11,354 nt of DNA from CAZIPZ01 sp964541075 (GTDB lineage: Bacteria > Acidobacteriota > Terriglobia > 20CM-2-55-15): NCBI GenBank assembly GCA_964541075.1, contig CAZIPZ010000133.1, positions 1 to 11,354 of the forward strand, given 5' to 3'. Position numbers and translations under genes: made by a program. Within the stretch, counting starts at the first letter, position 1. Every line of letters starts with the position of its first letter. Below are positions 1 to 6,552 of this stretch, one piece after another. The notes below the pieces were generated by a model. The model worked only from the letters and a program-made list of their open reading frames with translations, was not told the DNA's origin and did not search any database.

Positions 1-1
1 T

Positions 2-934
2 GTTGTTCGCGTCCAGAAGCGGGGAGTTCAATTTCCTACGGCGGCGCATGTGCTTTTTGAAGTTTTTCAGGACCTGAAAATCAAGAGCGTGGAAACGCCG
101 TCGACGTTCCCTGTTGGATTGGCGGATCAGCTTCGCAGTGTGAAGATCAGGCTTCAAGGCAGACCGGATCCGTTTTGGCCTGAGCGCGAATTCAAAACCG
201 GCCAAGAGATTCGATACATCAATGAGTCGCTTCGGGCGGCGGAGAGAGGTATGCAAGCAGGCATAGACGCAGTGAGGCGGTCCAAAATCCAAAAAGATGG
301 GCGCCTTCGACTGGACGGCGTCCCTCTGACCTCCGAAATCCTGAAGCGGATCATCAATACGACGATCATGGCCGAGGGATTCGTCCCGAGCCACACCATC
401 GTTGCATCTGGAGAGCAATGCGTCGATCCGCATAATCAGGGCAGCGGACCAATCCGCGCCAACACCTCGATCATTATGGACATCTTTCCACGCTCTCAGA
501 AAACCGGATACTTCGGGGACATAACGCGGACTGTGGTTCGCGGTCGTGCATCCGACAGGCTGAAGCGAGCGTACCTTTGCGTCGAGGAAGGACAAAAAAT
601 TGGTTTTCGACGTATTCGGGACGGTGCGAACGCGTACGACATCCATCGGGAAATCGTGGAGTACTTCACGAAGGAAGGATTTCCGACTGGACCTATGGGA
701 GGCCGGATGCAAGGATTCTTTCACGGAACTGGCCATGGACTTGGACTCGATATCCACGAAGCGCCCGGAATCGGGATGCGAAGCAAGAACATCCTGCGGG
801 CGGGAAATGTCGTCACTGTCGAACCGGGCCTCTACTATGAAGGCATGGGCGGAGTGCGATTGGAGGATGTTGTGCTCGTCACCGCGTCGGGAAACCGCAA
901 TCTTGTGCGCATTCCTAAGGTTCTTGAAGTTTAG
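2..934 (+). CDS. M24 family metallopeptidase (Xaa-Pro aminopeptidase-like), 5' end outside window
   Basis: This is the C-terminal catalytic half of a pita-bread-fold peptidase that removes N-terminal residues, typically ahead of proline, using two metal ions. The reading frame is open back to the first bases of the window, so the GTG at 50 is an internal valine and the true start lies upstream. All five metal ligands are visible in order: Asp in IIMDIFP, Asp in GDITRTV, His in GTGHGLGLDIHEAP, Glu in VEPGLYY and Glu in VRLED. The HNQGSGPI segment before the first ligand is typical of the PepP/PepQ-like branch. No signal peptide can be judged because the N-terminus is missing. The next gene starts 42 bp downstream with its own promoter. 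The family call is firm; aminopeptidase versus dipeptidase (prolidase) specificity cannot be decided from this fragment. Confidence 0.92.
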   Translation, partial: VVRVQKRGVQFPTAAHVLFEVFQDLKIKSVETPSTFPVGLADQLRSVKIRLQGRPDPFWPEREFKTGQEIRYINESLRAAERGMQAGIDAVRRSKIQKDGRLRLDGVPLTSEILKRIINTTIMAEGFVPSHTIVASGEQCVDPHNQGSGPIRANTSIIMDIFPRSQKTGYFGDITRTVVRGRASDRLKRAYLCVEEGQKIGFRRIRDGANAYDIHREIVEYFTKEGFPTGPMGGRMQGFFHGTGHGLGLDIHEAPGIGMRSKNILRAGNVVTVEPGLYYEGMGGVRLEDVVLVTASGNRNLVRIPKVLEV

Positions 935-953
935 TTTGTCCAATATTTATACT
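924..953 (+). promoter_or_regulatory. Probable sigma70-type promoter for the MBL-fold gene
   Basis: A -10 box TATACT lies at 948-953 and a -35-like TTGAAG at 924-929, with an 18-base spacer. Transcription would begin near 960, giving a leader of about 17 bases that contains the Shine-Dalgarno GGAGGA at 965-970, six bases before the ATG at 977. The -35 box overlaps the last codons of the M24 gene. The assignment rests on matches to the consensus only. Confidence 0.45.
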
Positions 954-976
954 GCCGGATTCTCGGAGGACGCCAA

Positions 977-1798
977 ATGCGTGTACGTTTCTGGGGCGTA
1001 AGGGGTTCCACCCCGACACCCCAGAAGGAAAACATGGAGTACGGTGGCAACACATCGTGCACCGAGATCCGGACCGACAGCAACCAGATCCTGATCTTTG
1101 ATGGGGGCACTGGAATCCGCCTGTTAGGCAACGAGCTTCAGCGAGAATTCGGCGAGAGCCCAATCAGCGCACACATCTTCTTCAGTCATTTCCACCTCGA
1201 CCACATTCAGGGAGTGCCGTTCTTCCGTCCACTTTACAATGCGAGAAATCACTTCACCTTTTATTTCGCGGGAAGACGTGACGCGAATCTCGTCATGGAC
1301 GCGCTGGCTGGAATGATGGCGAATCCGTACTTTCCGGTCGATATGTCTAAATTGCCGTGCTCGCGTAAGTATATCGATCTGGTCGAGGGCTCGTTTAAAG
1401 TTGCGGACACCAAGATCACTGTTTTGCCGCTCAACCATCCGCAAGGCTGCGTCGGCTACAGGATCGCGCAGAATGGAAAGGTCATTTCGTACTGCACGGA
1501 TTTTGAACACGGTGCGGATTGGAGCGATCAGAACGTCATGACTCTTGCCAAGGATTCGGACTTTCTGATTGTCGATTCACAATACACGCCTGAAGAATTG
1601 CCGGATCATCTTGGATGGGGACATAGCAGCTGGAAGCAAGCCATAGAAACAGCGACGGCTGCACGGGTCAAGCGGATCGCCCTTTATCATCACGACCCGT
1701 ATCACGAAGACACCGACGTCGAGGCCATACTTGAGAACGCCCGCCGGATGCACCCCAATGTGATCGCCGCCAAAGAAGGATTAGAAGTTACCTTGTAA
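977..1798 (+). CDS. MBL-fold metallohydrolase (COG1235/PhnP-like type)
   Basis: A 273-residue protein with a metallo-beta-lactamase fold, probably cytosolic as there is no signal peptide. The N-terminus MRVRFWGVRGSTPTP and the following YGGNTSC are characteristic of the COG1235 branch (phosphodiesterase/tRNase Z-like). The zinc motif HFHLDH is at residues 71-76, followed by His154 in the NHPQG segment, Asp175 in CTDFEHG, His216 in GWGHSSW and a C-terminal YHHDP near 237-241. A binuclear zinc site is therefore complete. Related proteins cleave phosphodiester bonds, including cyclic nucleotides and cyclic phosphodiesters, but the substrate cannot be read from the sequence. The start is set by GGAGGA at 965-970. 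It is co-directional with dnaJ 77 bp downstream. Confidence 0.88.
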   Translation: MRVRFWGVRGSTPTPQKENMEYGGNTSCTEIRTDSNQILIFDGGTGIRLLGNELQREFGESPISAHIFFSHFHLDHIQGVPFFRPLYNARNHFTFYFAGRRDANLVMDALAGMMANPYFPVDMSKLPCSRKYIDLVEGSFKVADTKITVLPLNHPQGCVGYRIAQNGKVISYCTDFEHGADWSDQNVMTLAKDSDFLIVDSQYTPEELPDHLGWGHSSWKQAIETATAARVKRIALYHHDPYHEDTDVEAILENARRMHPNVIAAKEGLEVTL

Positions 1799-1875
1799 TT
1801 CAGTTTAGAAATTCGGGATTTGCTAAGATCGACGCTGACTGCATTCGCGAATCGGTCTGGTGATCCAAACAAAAA

Positions 1876-2823
1876 ATGGCCGTCAAATTCAAGGACTATT
1901 ACCAAATTCTGGGCGTCGAGCGCGGCGCCAAGGAAGATGAGATCAAGAAGGCGTATAGAAAACTCGCCAGGAAGTTCCATCCCGATCTGAATCCAAACAA
2001 TAAACAGGCAGAAGAAAAATTCAAAGAAATCCAAGAGGCTTATGAAGTGTTGGGTGACGCCGAAAAACGCAGTAAGTACGACCAACTCGGCGCAAATTGG
2101 AAGAATGGAGCGGAATTCACGCCTCCGCCCAATTGGGAAGGCTTTCAAGGAGGGTTTGATCTGGGCGACATCTTTAGCCGGGCCAGGACGCAGGGAGGCC
2201 CGACTGCTGAAAGCGGCAGCGCCTTCAGCGATTTTTTTGAAACTCTTTTCGGTGGTGTTGGAGGCGGATTCGGAGGCGCCGGAACTCGACCCAGATCGAG
2301 CCGTGGACGCACGGACGCTGAAACAGAGTTGTTTCTTCCTCTAGAGGAGATGCACCACGGTGTGACGAAAAAAGTGAATCTCCGGATTGGGAACATCCAG
2401 AAGACCATCGACATCCGAATTCCGCCTGGCGCTCGCAACGATAGCCGGATTCGGGTCCCAGGCGCCGGCGCTAGCGGCGGGGATCTGTATGTCCGCCTTA
2501 GGCTGGATCAGCATTCAAAACTGGTTGTAAATGGTGATGACACCGAAGGCGAGGTTTCGATCACGCCGGCCGAAGCCGCGCTTGGAGCATCCGTTGAGGT
2601 TCACACGCTGGACGGCCCCACCGAGATTCGCATTCCACCAGGAGTAAGCTCAGGCCAACGCCTTCGATTACGAGCCCGTGGATTGAATATTCGTGGTGGG
2701 GGCCGCGGAGATCATTTTGCTCGGCTAAAGATCGTCCTCCCGAAGGAGCTAACTCCGGAAGAGCGGAAACTCTACGAAGAGTTGTCGCGTATTTCGCGCT
2801 TCAACCCCCGTAACGGCAAATAG
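1876..2823 (+). CDS. DnaJ-class Hsp40 co-chaperone, CbpA type (no zinc finger)
   Basis: A 315-residue J-domain protein that would stimulate the ATPase of DnaK and deliver unfolded clients to it. The J domain spans residues 6-72 with the HPD triad at 35-37. A Gly/Phe-rich linker runs from about 80 to 137, and the peptide-binding C-terminal beta domains from about 146 to 300, including IPPGARNDSRIRVPG and IPPGVSSGQRLRLRARG. The four CxxCxGxG repeats of true DnaJ are absent, which places it in class II (CbpA/DnaJB type). ATG 1876 begins exactly at the usual MAVKFKDYY start; its Shine-Dalgarno match is weak. An extended -10-like TTTGCTAAGAT ends at 1829 without a clear -35 box. It converges with ygfZ, with 16 bp between the stop codons. 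Confidence 0.95.
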   Translation: MAVKFKDYYQILGVERGAKEDEIKKAYRKLARKFHPDLNPNNKQAEEKFKEIQEAYEVLGDAEKRSKYDQLGANWKNGAEFTPPPNWEGFQGGFDLGDIFSRARTQGGPTAESGSAFSDFFETLFGGVGGGFGGAGTRPRSSRGRTDAETELFLPLEEMHHGVTKKVNLRIGNIQKTIDIRIPPGARNDSRIRVPGAGASGGDLYVRLRLDQHSKLVVNGDDTEGEVSITPAEAALGASVEVHTLDGPTEIRIPPGVSSGQRLRLRARGLNIRGGGRGDHFARLKIVLPKELTPEERKLYEELSRISRFNPRNGK

Positions 2824-2839
2824 CGTTAGCACGCAGCTC

Positions 2840-3805
2840 TCATGAATTTCGGACGTTTCCGAAAAATGGAAGCTCAACCACCTTGGCAGGATGCGACTTG
2901 CCTTCGGCGATGATCTCCACACTTGTATTAGGCGTTTCGGAACCACGACTCACGAATCCCAGAGCGATCGATTGATTCATGCGAGGCGATGTAAGCGTCG
3001 TCGTGATATAGCCGACTTCTTTTCCGTCTCTTCGCACCGGACTTTTGATCGACGGCAGCCCGCCCCCATTAATTACGAACCCGACAAATTTACGGTTGAC
3101 GTGGCCTAAATATTTGACCTTCGCCACGACTTCTTGTCCGATGTAGCAGCCTTTGTCGTAACTGATGCCCCTATCCCCCAGTTCTGGCATTGTTGTGGTT
3201 TCATCGATGTCCACGCCGTAAACGGGGATGCCCGCCTCCGTGCGCAAGACGTCCCATGTCCCGTGATCTATCGCCGTCGCTCCGGACGCGGCCAGCCCCC
3301 TTAAGATTTTATCGGCGCGTTCTCGCAGCACCCAAAGGTCAAACCCGAGATCTGACAACATTACACGGCACCCCGGAAAATTCTTATGTTGATACAGGTT
3401 CTGCAAGGCTAAAGGCGTGTCGAGCCACGATTCGATCACGGCTGAAGCTTTCGGACCAATAACGGAAAGAATCTGATACTCGTCGGAAACATCGGCGACC
3501 TGCACGTCTTCCATAATAAGCAGCTTGTCGAAAGCCGATACGAGATTTGGGATCGTCGCCCTCTCCAGAGTCATCCACAGCTCATTCTCGTCAGCCAAAA
3601 TGTGCATGTGCGCCCTGACCTTCCCTTGCGATGACAGATGGGCCGCATAGCAACCTTGTCCGGCCGCCAGTTTCTGAACATCGTTCGTGACCATCCCCTG
3701 AAGCCACGACGAGCGTTCAACGCCTGTGAGCTTCAGAATTCCGAACCAATCTTTTTCTGCCAGAGCAGCTCCGACACGCGCTGCTTCGTAATATTCACTG
3801 AGCAT
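2840..3805 (-). CDS. ygfZ: YgfZ/GcvT-fold folate-binding protein
   Basis: A 321-residue member of the YgfZ family, tetrahydrofolate-binding proteins that support the synthesis or repair of certain Fe-S enzymes. The diagnostic motif KGCYIGQE is at residues 218-225, with the essential cysteine at 220. It is preceded by a GcvT-like domain containing the LTGVERSSWLQGMVTNDV segment (26-43). The C-terminal beta-barrel includes EVGYITTTLTSP. Length and motif order match the family. The ATG at 3805 has no Shine-Dalgarno sequence but lies six bases after a perfect TATAAT, suggesting a leaderless mRNA. It stands alone on this strand, converges with dnaJ and diverges from a short receiver-like stub. Confidence 0.93.
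   Translation of the reverse strand: MLSEYYEAARVGAALAEKDWFGILKLTGVERSSWLQGMVTNDVQKLAAGQGCYAAHLSSQGKVRAHMHILADENELWMTLERATIPNLVSAFDKLLIMEDVQVADVSDEYQILSVIGPKASAVIESWLDTPLALQNLYQHKNFPGCRVMLSDLGFDLWVLRERADKILRGLAASGATAIDHGTWDVLRTEAGIPVYGVDIDETTTMPELGDRGISYDKGCYIGQEVVAKVKYLGHVNRKFVGFVINGGGLPSIKSPVRRDGKEVGYITTTLTSPRMNQSIALGFVSRGSETPNTSVEIIAEGKSHPAKVVELPFFGNVRNS
2847..2864. terminator. Perfect 7-bp hairpin at the dnaJ/ygfZ convergent junction
   Basis: TTTCGGA at 2847-2853 and TCCGAAA at 2858-2864 pair perfectly around a CGTT loop. The hairpin lies just after the dnaJ stop and inside the last codons of ygfZ. Neither strand has a proper U-tract after the stem, so this is not a textbook intrinsic terminator. 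Its position between converging genes makes a bidirectional terminator or 3'-end stabiliser plausible. Confidence 0.3.
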
Positions 3806-3817
3806 TCAACTATTATA
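3806..3817 (-). promoter_or_regulatory. Leaderless-type promoter for ygfZ (TATAAT-N6-ATG)
   Basis: On the minus strand a perfect -10 box TATAAT occupies 3817-3812. It is followed by AGTTGA and then the ATG at 3805. Initiation at the usual distance would fall on the A of the start codon. No Shine-Dalgarno sequence is present, and no clear -35 box is seen at 16-19 bases. Because the core is nearly palindromic, the + strand also reads TATTAT at 3811-3816, seven bases before an ATG at 3824. Confidence 0.5.
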
Positions 3818-3823
3818 TTAAGT

Positions 3824-3880
3824 ATGAAGATCGTGGCGCTCGTCGATGATGTTCTTCTCATCTCGGATCTTAAACGCTAA
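3824..3880 (+). pseudogene. Short receiver-like stub, probable remnant of a response-regulator-type gene
   Basis: An 18-codon frame beginning MKIVALVDDVLLIS and ending at TAA 3878-3880. The start resembles the first strand and acidic pair of small CheY-like or receiver-like proteins that begin MKIxAxVDD. Reading through the stop in the same frame gives TEAAGASE before another stop, which resembles the helix that would follow, so the gene may have been broken by nonsense changes. The ATG follows TATTAT by seven bases, as for a leaderless mRNA. It could instead be a short functional peptide or chance. The stretch from here to 4057 holds no other gene I can support. Confidence 0.33.
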
Positions 3881-4033
3881 ACAGAAGCTGCCGGGGCATC
3901 GGAATAAAGGCGCACTCGTTTTTTCTCAGCACCTTGCAGGAATTTTGGCTTAAACCAACAATAGAGCGGACAGTCTATAGCAATGCGCGCCGGACACCAT
4001 CAGGAGTGGAAGGCAAGGCGCTTATTGAAAGCC

Positions 4034-4049
4034 ATAGCCAGGAGGCTAT
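4034..4049 (+). promoter_or_regulatory. Hairpin enclosing the Shine-Dalgarno of the CpxP-like gene
   Basis: ATAGCC (4034-4039) and GGCTAT (4044-4049) form a perfect 6-bp stem with the 4-base loop AGGA. The ribosome-binding sequence GGAGG at 4041-4045 is split between the loop and the 3' arm, so folding would partly hide it. The start codon is 12 bases further on at 4058. This could be a translational control element; whether it opens under stress is inference. Confidence 0.4.
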
Positions 4050-4057
4050 TTACGATA

Positions 4058-4528
4058 ATGTTCCGAAAAACAGCCATTGTTTCAATCCTATTGGTTGCGC
4101 TATCAGCAGGCATAACACTAGGTCAGGGCCGCCGAAATAACCGCCAACCCTTTGGTGAAAGGATGATCCAGCGCCTTCAGCGCACCCTGAACCTGACTGA
4201 ATCTCAGATGAACGGCATCCGCGCTTTGGACCAAACCCGGCGGGCGGAAATGGAAGCGACACAGTTAGAAAGAAGAACCAAGCGCGAAGCCGTTAAGGCA
4301 TTGATGGATCAACCAAATCCGGATCCTACGGTGCTTGGACGGGCTATGCTCGAAATGAGAGAGACGCGTGAAAAGGTCCGCACGATCAACGAACGGTTTC
4401 GATCCGGGATTAATGGCCTGCTGACGCCCGAACAGCAGCTTCTCCTAAGGAGCCGTCAGCGTCCCCAGGATAACCCCAAGAACAATATTATCGGCCCGCC
4501 GATCGCGCCCCAACGCGGTGTCCGCTAG
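4058..4528 (+). CDS. Exported CpxP/Spy-like LTxxQ protein
   Basis: A 156-residue secreted or periplasmic protein, mostly alpha-helical and strongly charged. A signal peptide is clear: positive MFRK, then a hydrophobic core to about residue 20, with likely cleavage near residues 22-24. The mature part has two LTxxQ-like turns, LTESQ at 46-50 and LTPEQQ at 122-127, at the ends of a long Arg/Glu-rich helical segment. That is the pattern of the CpxP/Spy/zinc-resistance family of periplasmic chaperones and stress sensors. The ATG at 4058 is preferred because it places the signal peptide at the N-terminus and follows GGAGG. An upstream in-frame ATG at 3983 would add 25 basic residues ahead of it. 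It converges with the exported SYLF gene, with 3 bp between stops. Its sensing role is family-based inference. Confidence 0.78.
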   Translation: MFRKTAIVSILLVALSAGITLGQGRRNNRQPFGERMIQRLQRTLNLTESQMNGIRALDQTRRAEMEATQLERRTKREAVKALMDQPNPDPTVLGRAMLEMRETREKVRTINERFRSGINGLLTPEQQLLLRSRQRPQDNPKNNIIGPPIAPQRGVR

Positions 4529-4531
4529 GAT

Positions 4532-5221
4532 TCAGCCTTCTGAACTTGTCCGAGTAAGGGTCTCCAGAAACTTCCGGGCAGGTTCGGGAGGCGTTGCTGC
4601 ACCCTTCACGAGCAACTCTTCGGCTTTGATCTCTCGTTGATAGAGCCTCTTATTGGCGTCATTGTCCGGACGCAGTACAGCGCCGTTCAGCGAAATGCCA
4701 GCAAAAAGTCCGCGACTCCTGGCATAGGTTAGGATCTCTGAACGCATGGTCGCATTTGTCTCCGCCGCCGCGGCTCTTCCCTTGGGTCCTGCCGCCGCTC
4801 CGATATCGCCGCCGAGCGTCACCTTGTCACGAAGAAGGTGTTTCATGCTTTCCGGAGTCATGAAGAGCATCACTACATCCGTTGACTGTCCCCCAAGCTG
4901 AAGCCCAAAACTTCCACCACTCAGAGAAATCATTGACGGCGGCCCCCATGGCCCCTTTCCGTCTGCCTTCTTACAAGATGCGGCGCCCCGTCCGTAACGT
5001 CCACCGAAACCCAGAGCTGCTTTTTTCACCCCAGGGATTACAACAACACACTCGGCACGCTTCAGAAGCTCTCTTGGTATCCCTCCATCTGGCGCCTTGA
5101 CCAGCTCTTCGAGGATCTTCGATGAGTCCCAGAGCCTGTCGGCCACCTTGTCGTCATTTTGAGCCACTAGAGGTGCGTTGATAGCCGCCGACAAAACCAA
5201 AATCAGAAAAAATGAGCGCAT
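4532..5221 (-). CDS. Exported SYLF/Ysc84-domain lipid-binding protein
   Basis: A 229-residue protein with an N-terminal signal peptide (MRSFFLILVLSAAINAPLVA, cleavage after about residue 20) followed by one SYLF domain. Typical features are the VVVIPGVKKAALGFGGRYGRG segment (split here as VVVIPGV and GFGGRYGRG, about 60-79), SGGSFGLQLGGQSTD (101-115), and YARSRGLFAGISLNGAVL (166-183). SYLF domains bind phosphoinositides in eukaryotes; bacterial exported members are common but their role is largely undefined. The start at 5221 is chosen over longer frames because AGGAGA (plus strand 5229-5234) is correctly spaced and the signal peptide begins there. The 95-bp gap to the upstream M24 gene holds a small GTACC-CUUG-GGTGC hairpin just before the Shine-Dalgarno sequence. 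The C-terminal tail is hydrophilic. Confidence 0.88.
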   Translation of the reverse strand: MRSFFLILVLSAAINAPLVAQNDDKVADRLWDSSKILEELVKAPDGGIPRELLKRAECVVVIPGVKKAALGFGGRYGRGAASCKKADGKGPWGPPSMISLSGGSFGLQLGGQSTDVVMLFMTPESMKHLLRDKVTLGGDIGAAAGPKGRAAAAETNATMRSEILTYARSRGLFAGISLNGAVLRPDNDANKRLYQREIKAEELLVKGAATPPEPARKFLETLTRTSSEG

Positions 5222-5316
5222 TGGCTTTCTCCTTTCGCACCCAAGGGTACGTTGCCTCGGGCAAACTGGCTCCACGAGCAAGTTGGCAATAGCAGCGATT
5301 ACAGCTGTCTTTGCGG

Positions 5317-6510
5317 TCACTCAGCCAGGATCGGAATGACATAAGTCTGGATAGGCTGGCCGGTCACGATCGCTTCGTTATCTGATAGGTACATGTCGAT
5401 TTCACTGCGGACACCAAAATTTCCTTTCAGATACACGCCAGGCTCGATTGAAAAACAGGTTTTCGCGAGCAAACGCCGATTATCCTGCGTTTCCAAGTTG
5501 TCGATATTGGCCCCGTTGCCGTGAACCTCTTCGTGAATGGAATGCCCGGTGCGATGCAAAAAATGTTCGCCATATCCGGCCTTCGTAATCGATTGCCGCG
5601 CGGCCTCGTCAACTTCCCAACCGTATAGCGCCTTTTCCATCGGAAATCGTTCCTGCGCTGTCTTGATGGCGGAATCCCGGCCGGCCCTGACAATGTCAAA
5701 GATATTTCGATGAGCATCGGGAACCGAGGCCCCGATATATCCGGTCCAAGTGATGTCGTCATAAACAGCGTGAGGGATTCGTTGCTTTGACCACATGTCG
5801 ACTAGAAGAAAGTCGCCTTTATTCATTCGCAGATTGTTCTCCGCTGACGGCGCGTAGTGTGGATCAGCGCTATGTTCATTGATCGCCACGATGGGTCGAT
5901 GCCCGGCCTCCAGATCGCGACGGGCGAACTCATTCCAGATGAAATCCTGAATATCCAGCTCGGTTGTGGTCACACCCTCACGAATCCGGCGGCCAACCTC
6001 GCAAAAGATGACGTCCACAAGTTCCCGCATGTGGCGCGCAGCGTAGAGGTGTGACTCAAGCTGTTGTTCAGACCAGATCGCTTCGAAGACTTGAACTAAG
6101 TCGGCCGATGAAACGACTTCCACGCCGAAGCTGCGGATCAATTCCAGCGTGCCGCCGTCCACGCGAGAAACATACGGAATCGCATTGAACGGCGAATACT
6201 GCATTGCCACTTTCCTTGCGCCGTTCAGGGTGTCCTGCAAATATTGGTGCAGTTGCTGCCAAGGAAGATAAATGTTTTTGTCGCCTGGCAGCGAGTCAAG
6301 CACACCCTGCTCTATTGCATGAACAATCTTCTTGGGTGCACCGTTTGCGGGTACAAAATAAAACCACCTTCTGGTGGCAAACCGAGCGTGATCGAGTTTG
6401 AGTATATTTTCGGCGATCGGGTCGCTACCTCGAAAACTGTAGAACAACCATCCGCTAAGCTCGTCGTGGCGGAGAATTGTCTGAATAGAGTCGATTAAGC
6501 TTTCGTGCAT
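5317..6510 (-). CDS. M24 family metallopeptidase, second divergent type
   Basis: A 397-residue cytosolic peptidase of the M24 pita-bread fold with an N-terminal creatinase-like domain (about 1-150). The five metal ligands are present: Asp238 (LLVDMW), Asp252 (YDDITW), His323 (RTGHSIHEEVHG), Glu356 (SIEPGVY) and Glu370 (RSEID). The motifs differ markedly from the M24 gene at the left edge (DITWTG rather than DITRTV), so the two are paralogous subfamilies and not a recent duplication. A longer frame from 6585 exists, but the ATG at 6510 is preferred: a perfect TATAAT lies six bases upstream and the extra N-terminal residues would overlap the divergent gene. No Shine-Dalgarno sequence is visible. 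Substrate unknown; an Xaa-Pro peptidase or dipeptidase is likely. Confidence 0.9.
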   Translation of the reverse strand: MHESLIDSIQTILRHDELSGWLFYSFRGSDPIAENILKLDHARFATRRWFYFVPANGAPKKIVHAIEQGVLDSLPGDKNIYLPWQQLHQYLQDTLNGARKVAMQYSPFNAIPYVSRVDGGTLELIRSFGVEVVSSADLVQVFEAIWSEQQLESHLYAARHMRELVDVIFCEVGRRIREGVTTTELDIQDFIWNEFARRDLEAGHRPIVAINEHSADPHYAPSAENNLRMNKGDFLLVDMWSKQRIPHAVYDDITWTGYIGASVPDAHRNIFDIVRAGRDSAIKTAQERFPMEKALYGWEVDEAARQSITKAGYGEHFLHRTGHSIHEEVHGNGANIDNLETQDNRRLLAKTCFSIEPGVYLKGNFGVRSEIDMYLSDNEAIVTGQPIQTYVIPILAE

Positions 6511-6522
6511 GTCAGCATTATA
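6511..6522 (-). promoter_or_regulatory. Leaderless-type promoter for the second M24 gene (TATAAT-N6-ATG)
   Basis: On the minus strand TATAAT at 6522-6517 is followed by GCTGAC and the ATG at 6510, the same geometry as at ygfZ. Predicted initiation falls on or next to the start codon, and no ribosome-binding sequence is present. I see no -35 box matching TTGACA at 16-19 bases. Confidence 0.5.
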
Positions 6523-6537
6523 CCCGGTGGATTCAGG

Positions 6538-6543
6538 TAGAAT
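6538..6543 (+). promoter_or_regulatory. Possible -10 box for the deoxyhypusine-synthase-like gene
   Basis: TAGAAT at 6538-6543 matches five of six consensus bases and would give a leader of only about three bases before the ATG at 6553. An alternative reading is that AGGTAG (6535-6540) acts as a Shine-Dalgarno sequence for a 3-codon frame at 6542 whose TAA overlaps the ATG. No -35 box is evident. The whole divergent space is only 42 bp. Confidence 0.25.
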
Positions 6544-6552
6544 GACTTTGTA

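Noticed and set aside
600..1001. 133-residue plus-strand frame overlapping the M24 gene
   Set aside because: Shadow of the M24 coding sequence, which has complete catalytic motifs in the other frame.
3638..3823. Upstream extension of the receiver-like stub into ygfZ antisense
   Set aside because: This part is antisense to ygfZ and has no coding character; only the portion from 3824 looks meaningful.
3983..4057. N-terminal extension of the CpxP-like protein from ATG 3983
   Set aside because: It would place 25 basic residues ahead of a clear signal peptide and ignore the GGAGG at 4041-4045.
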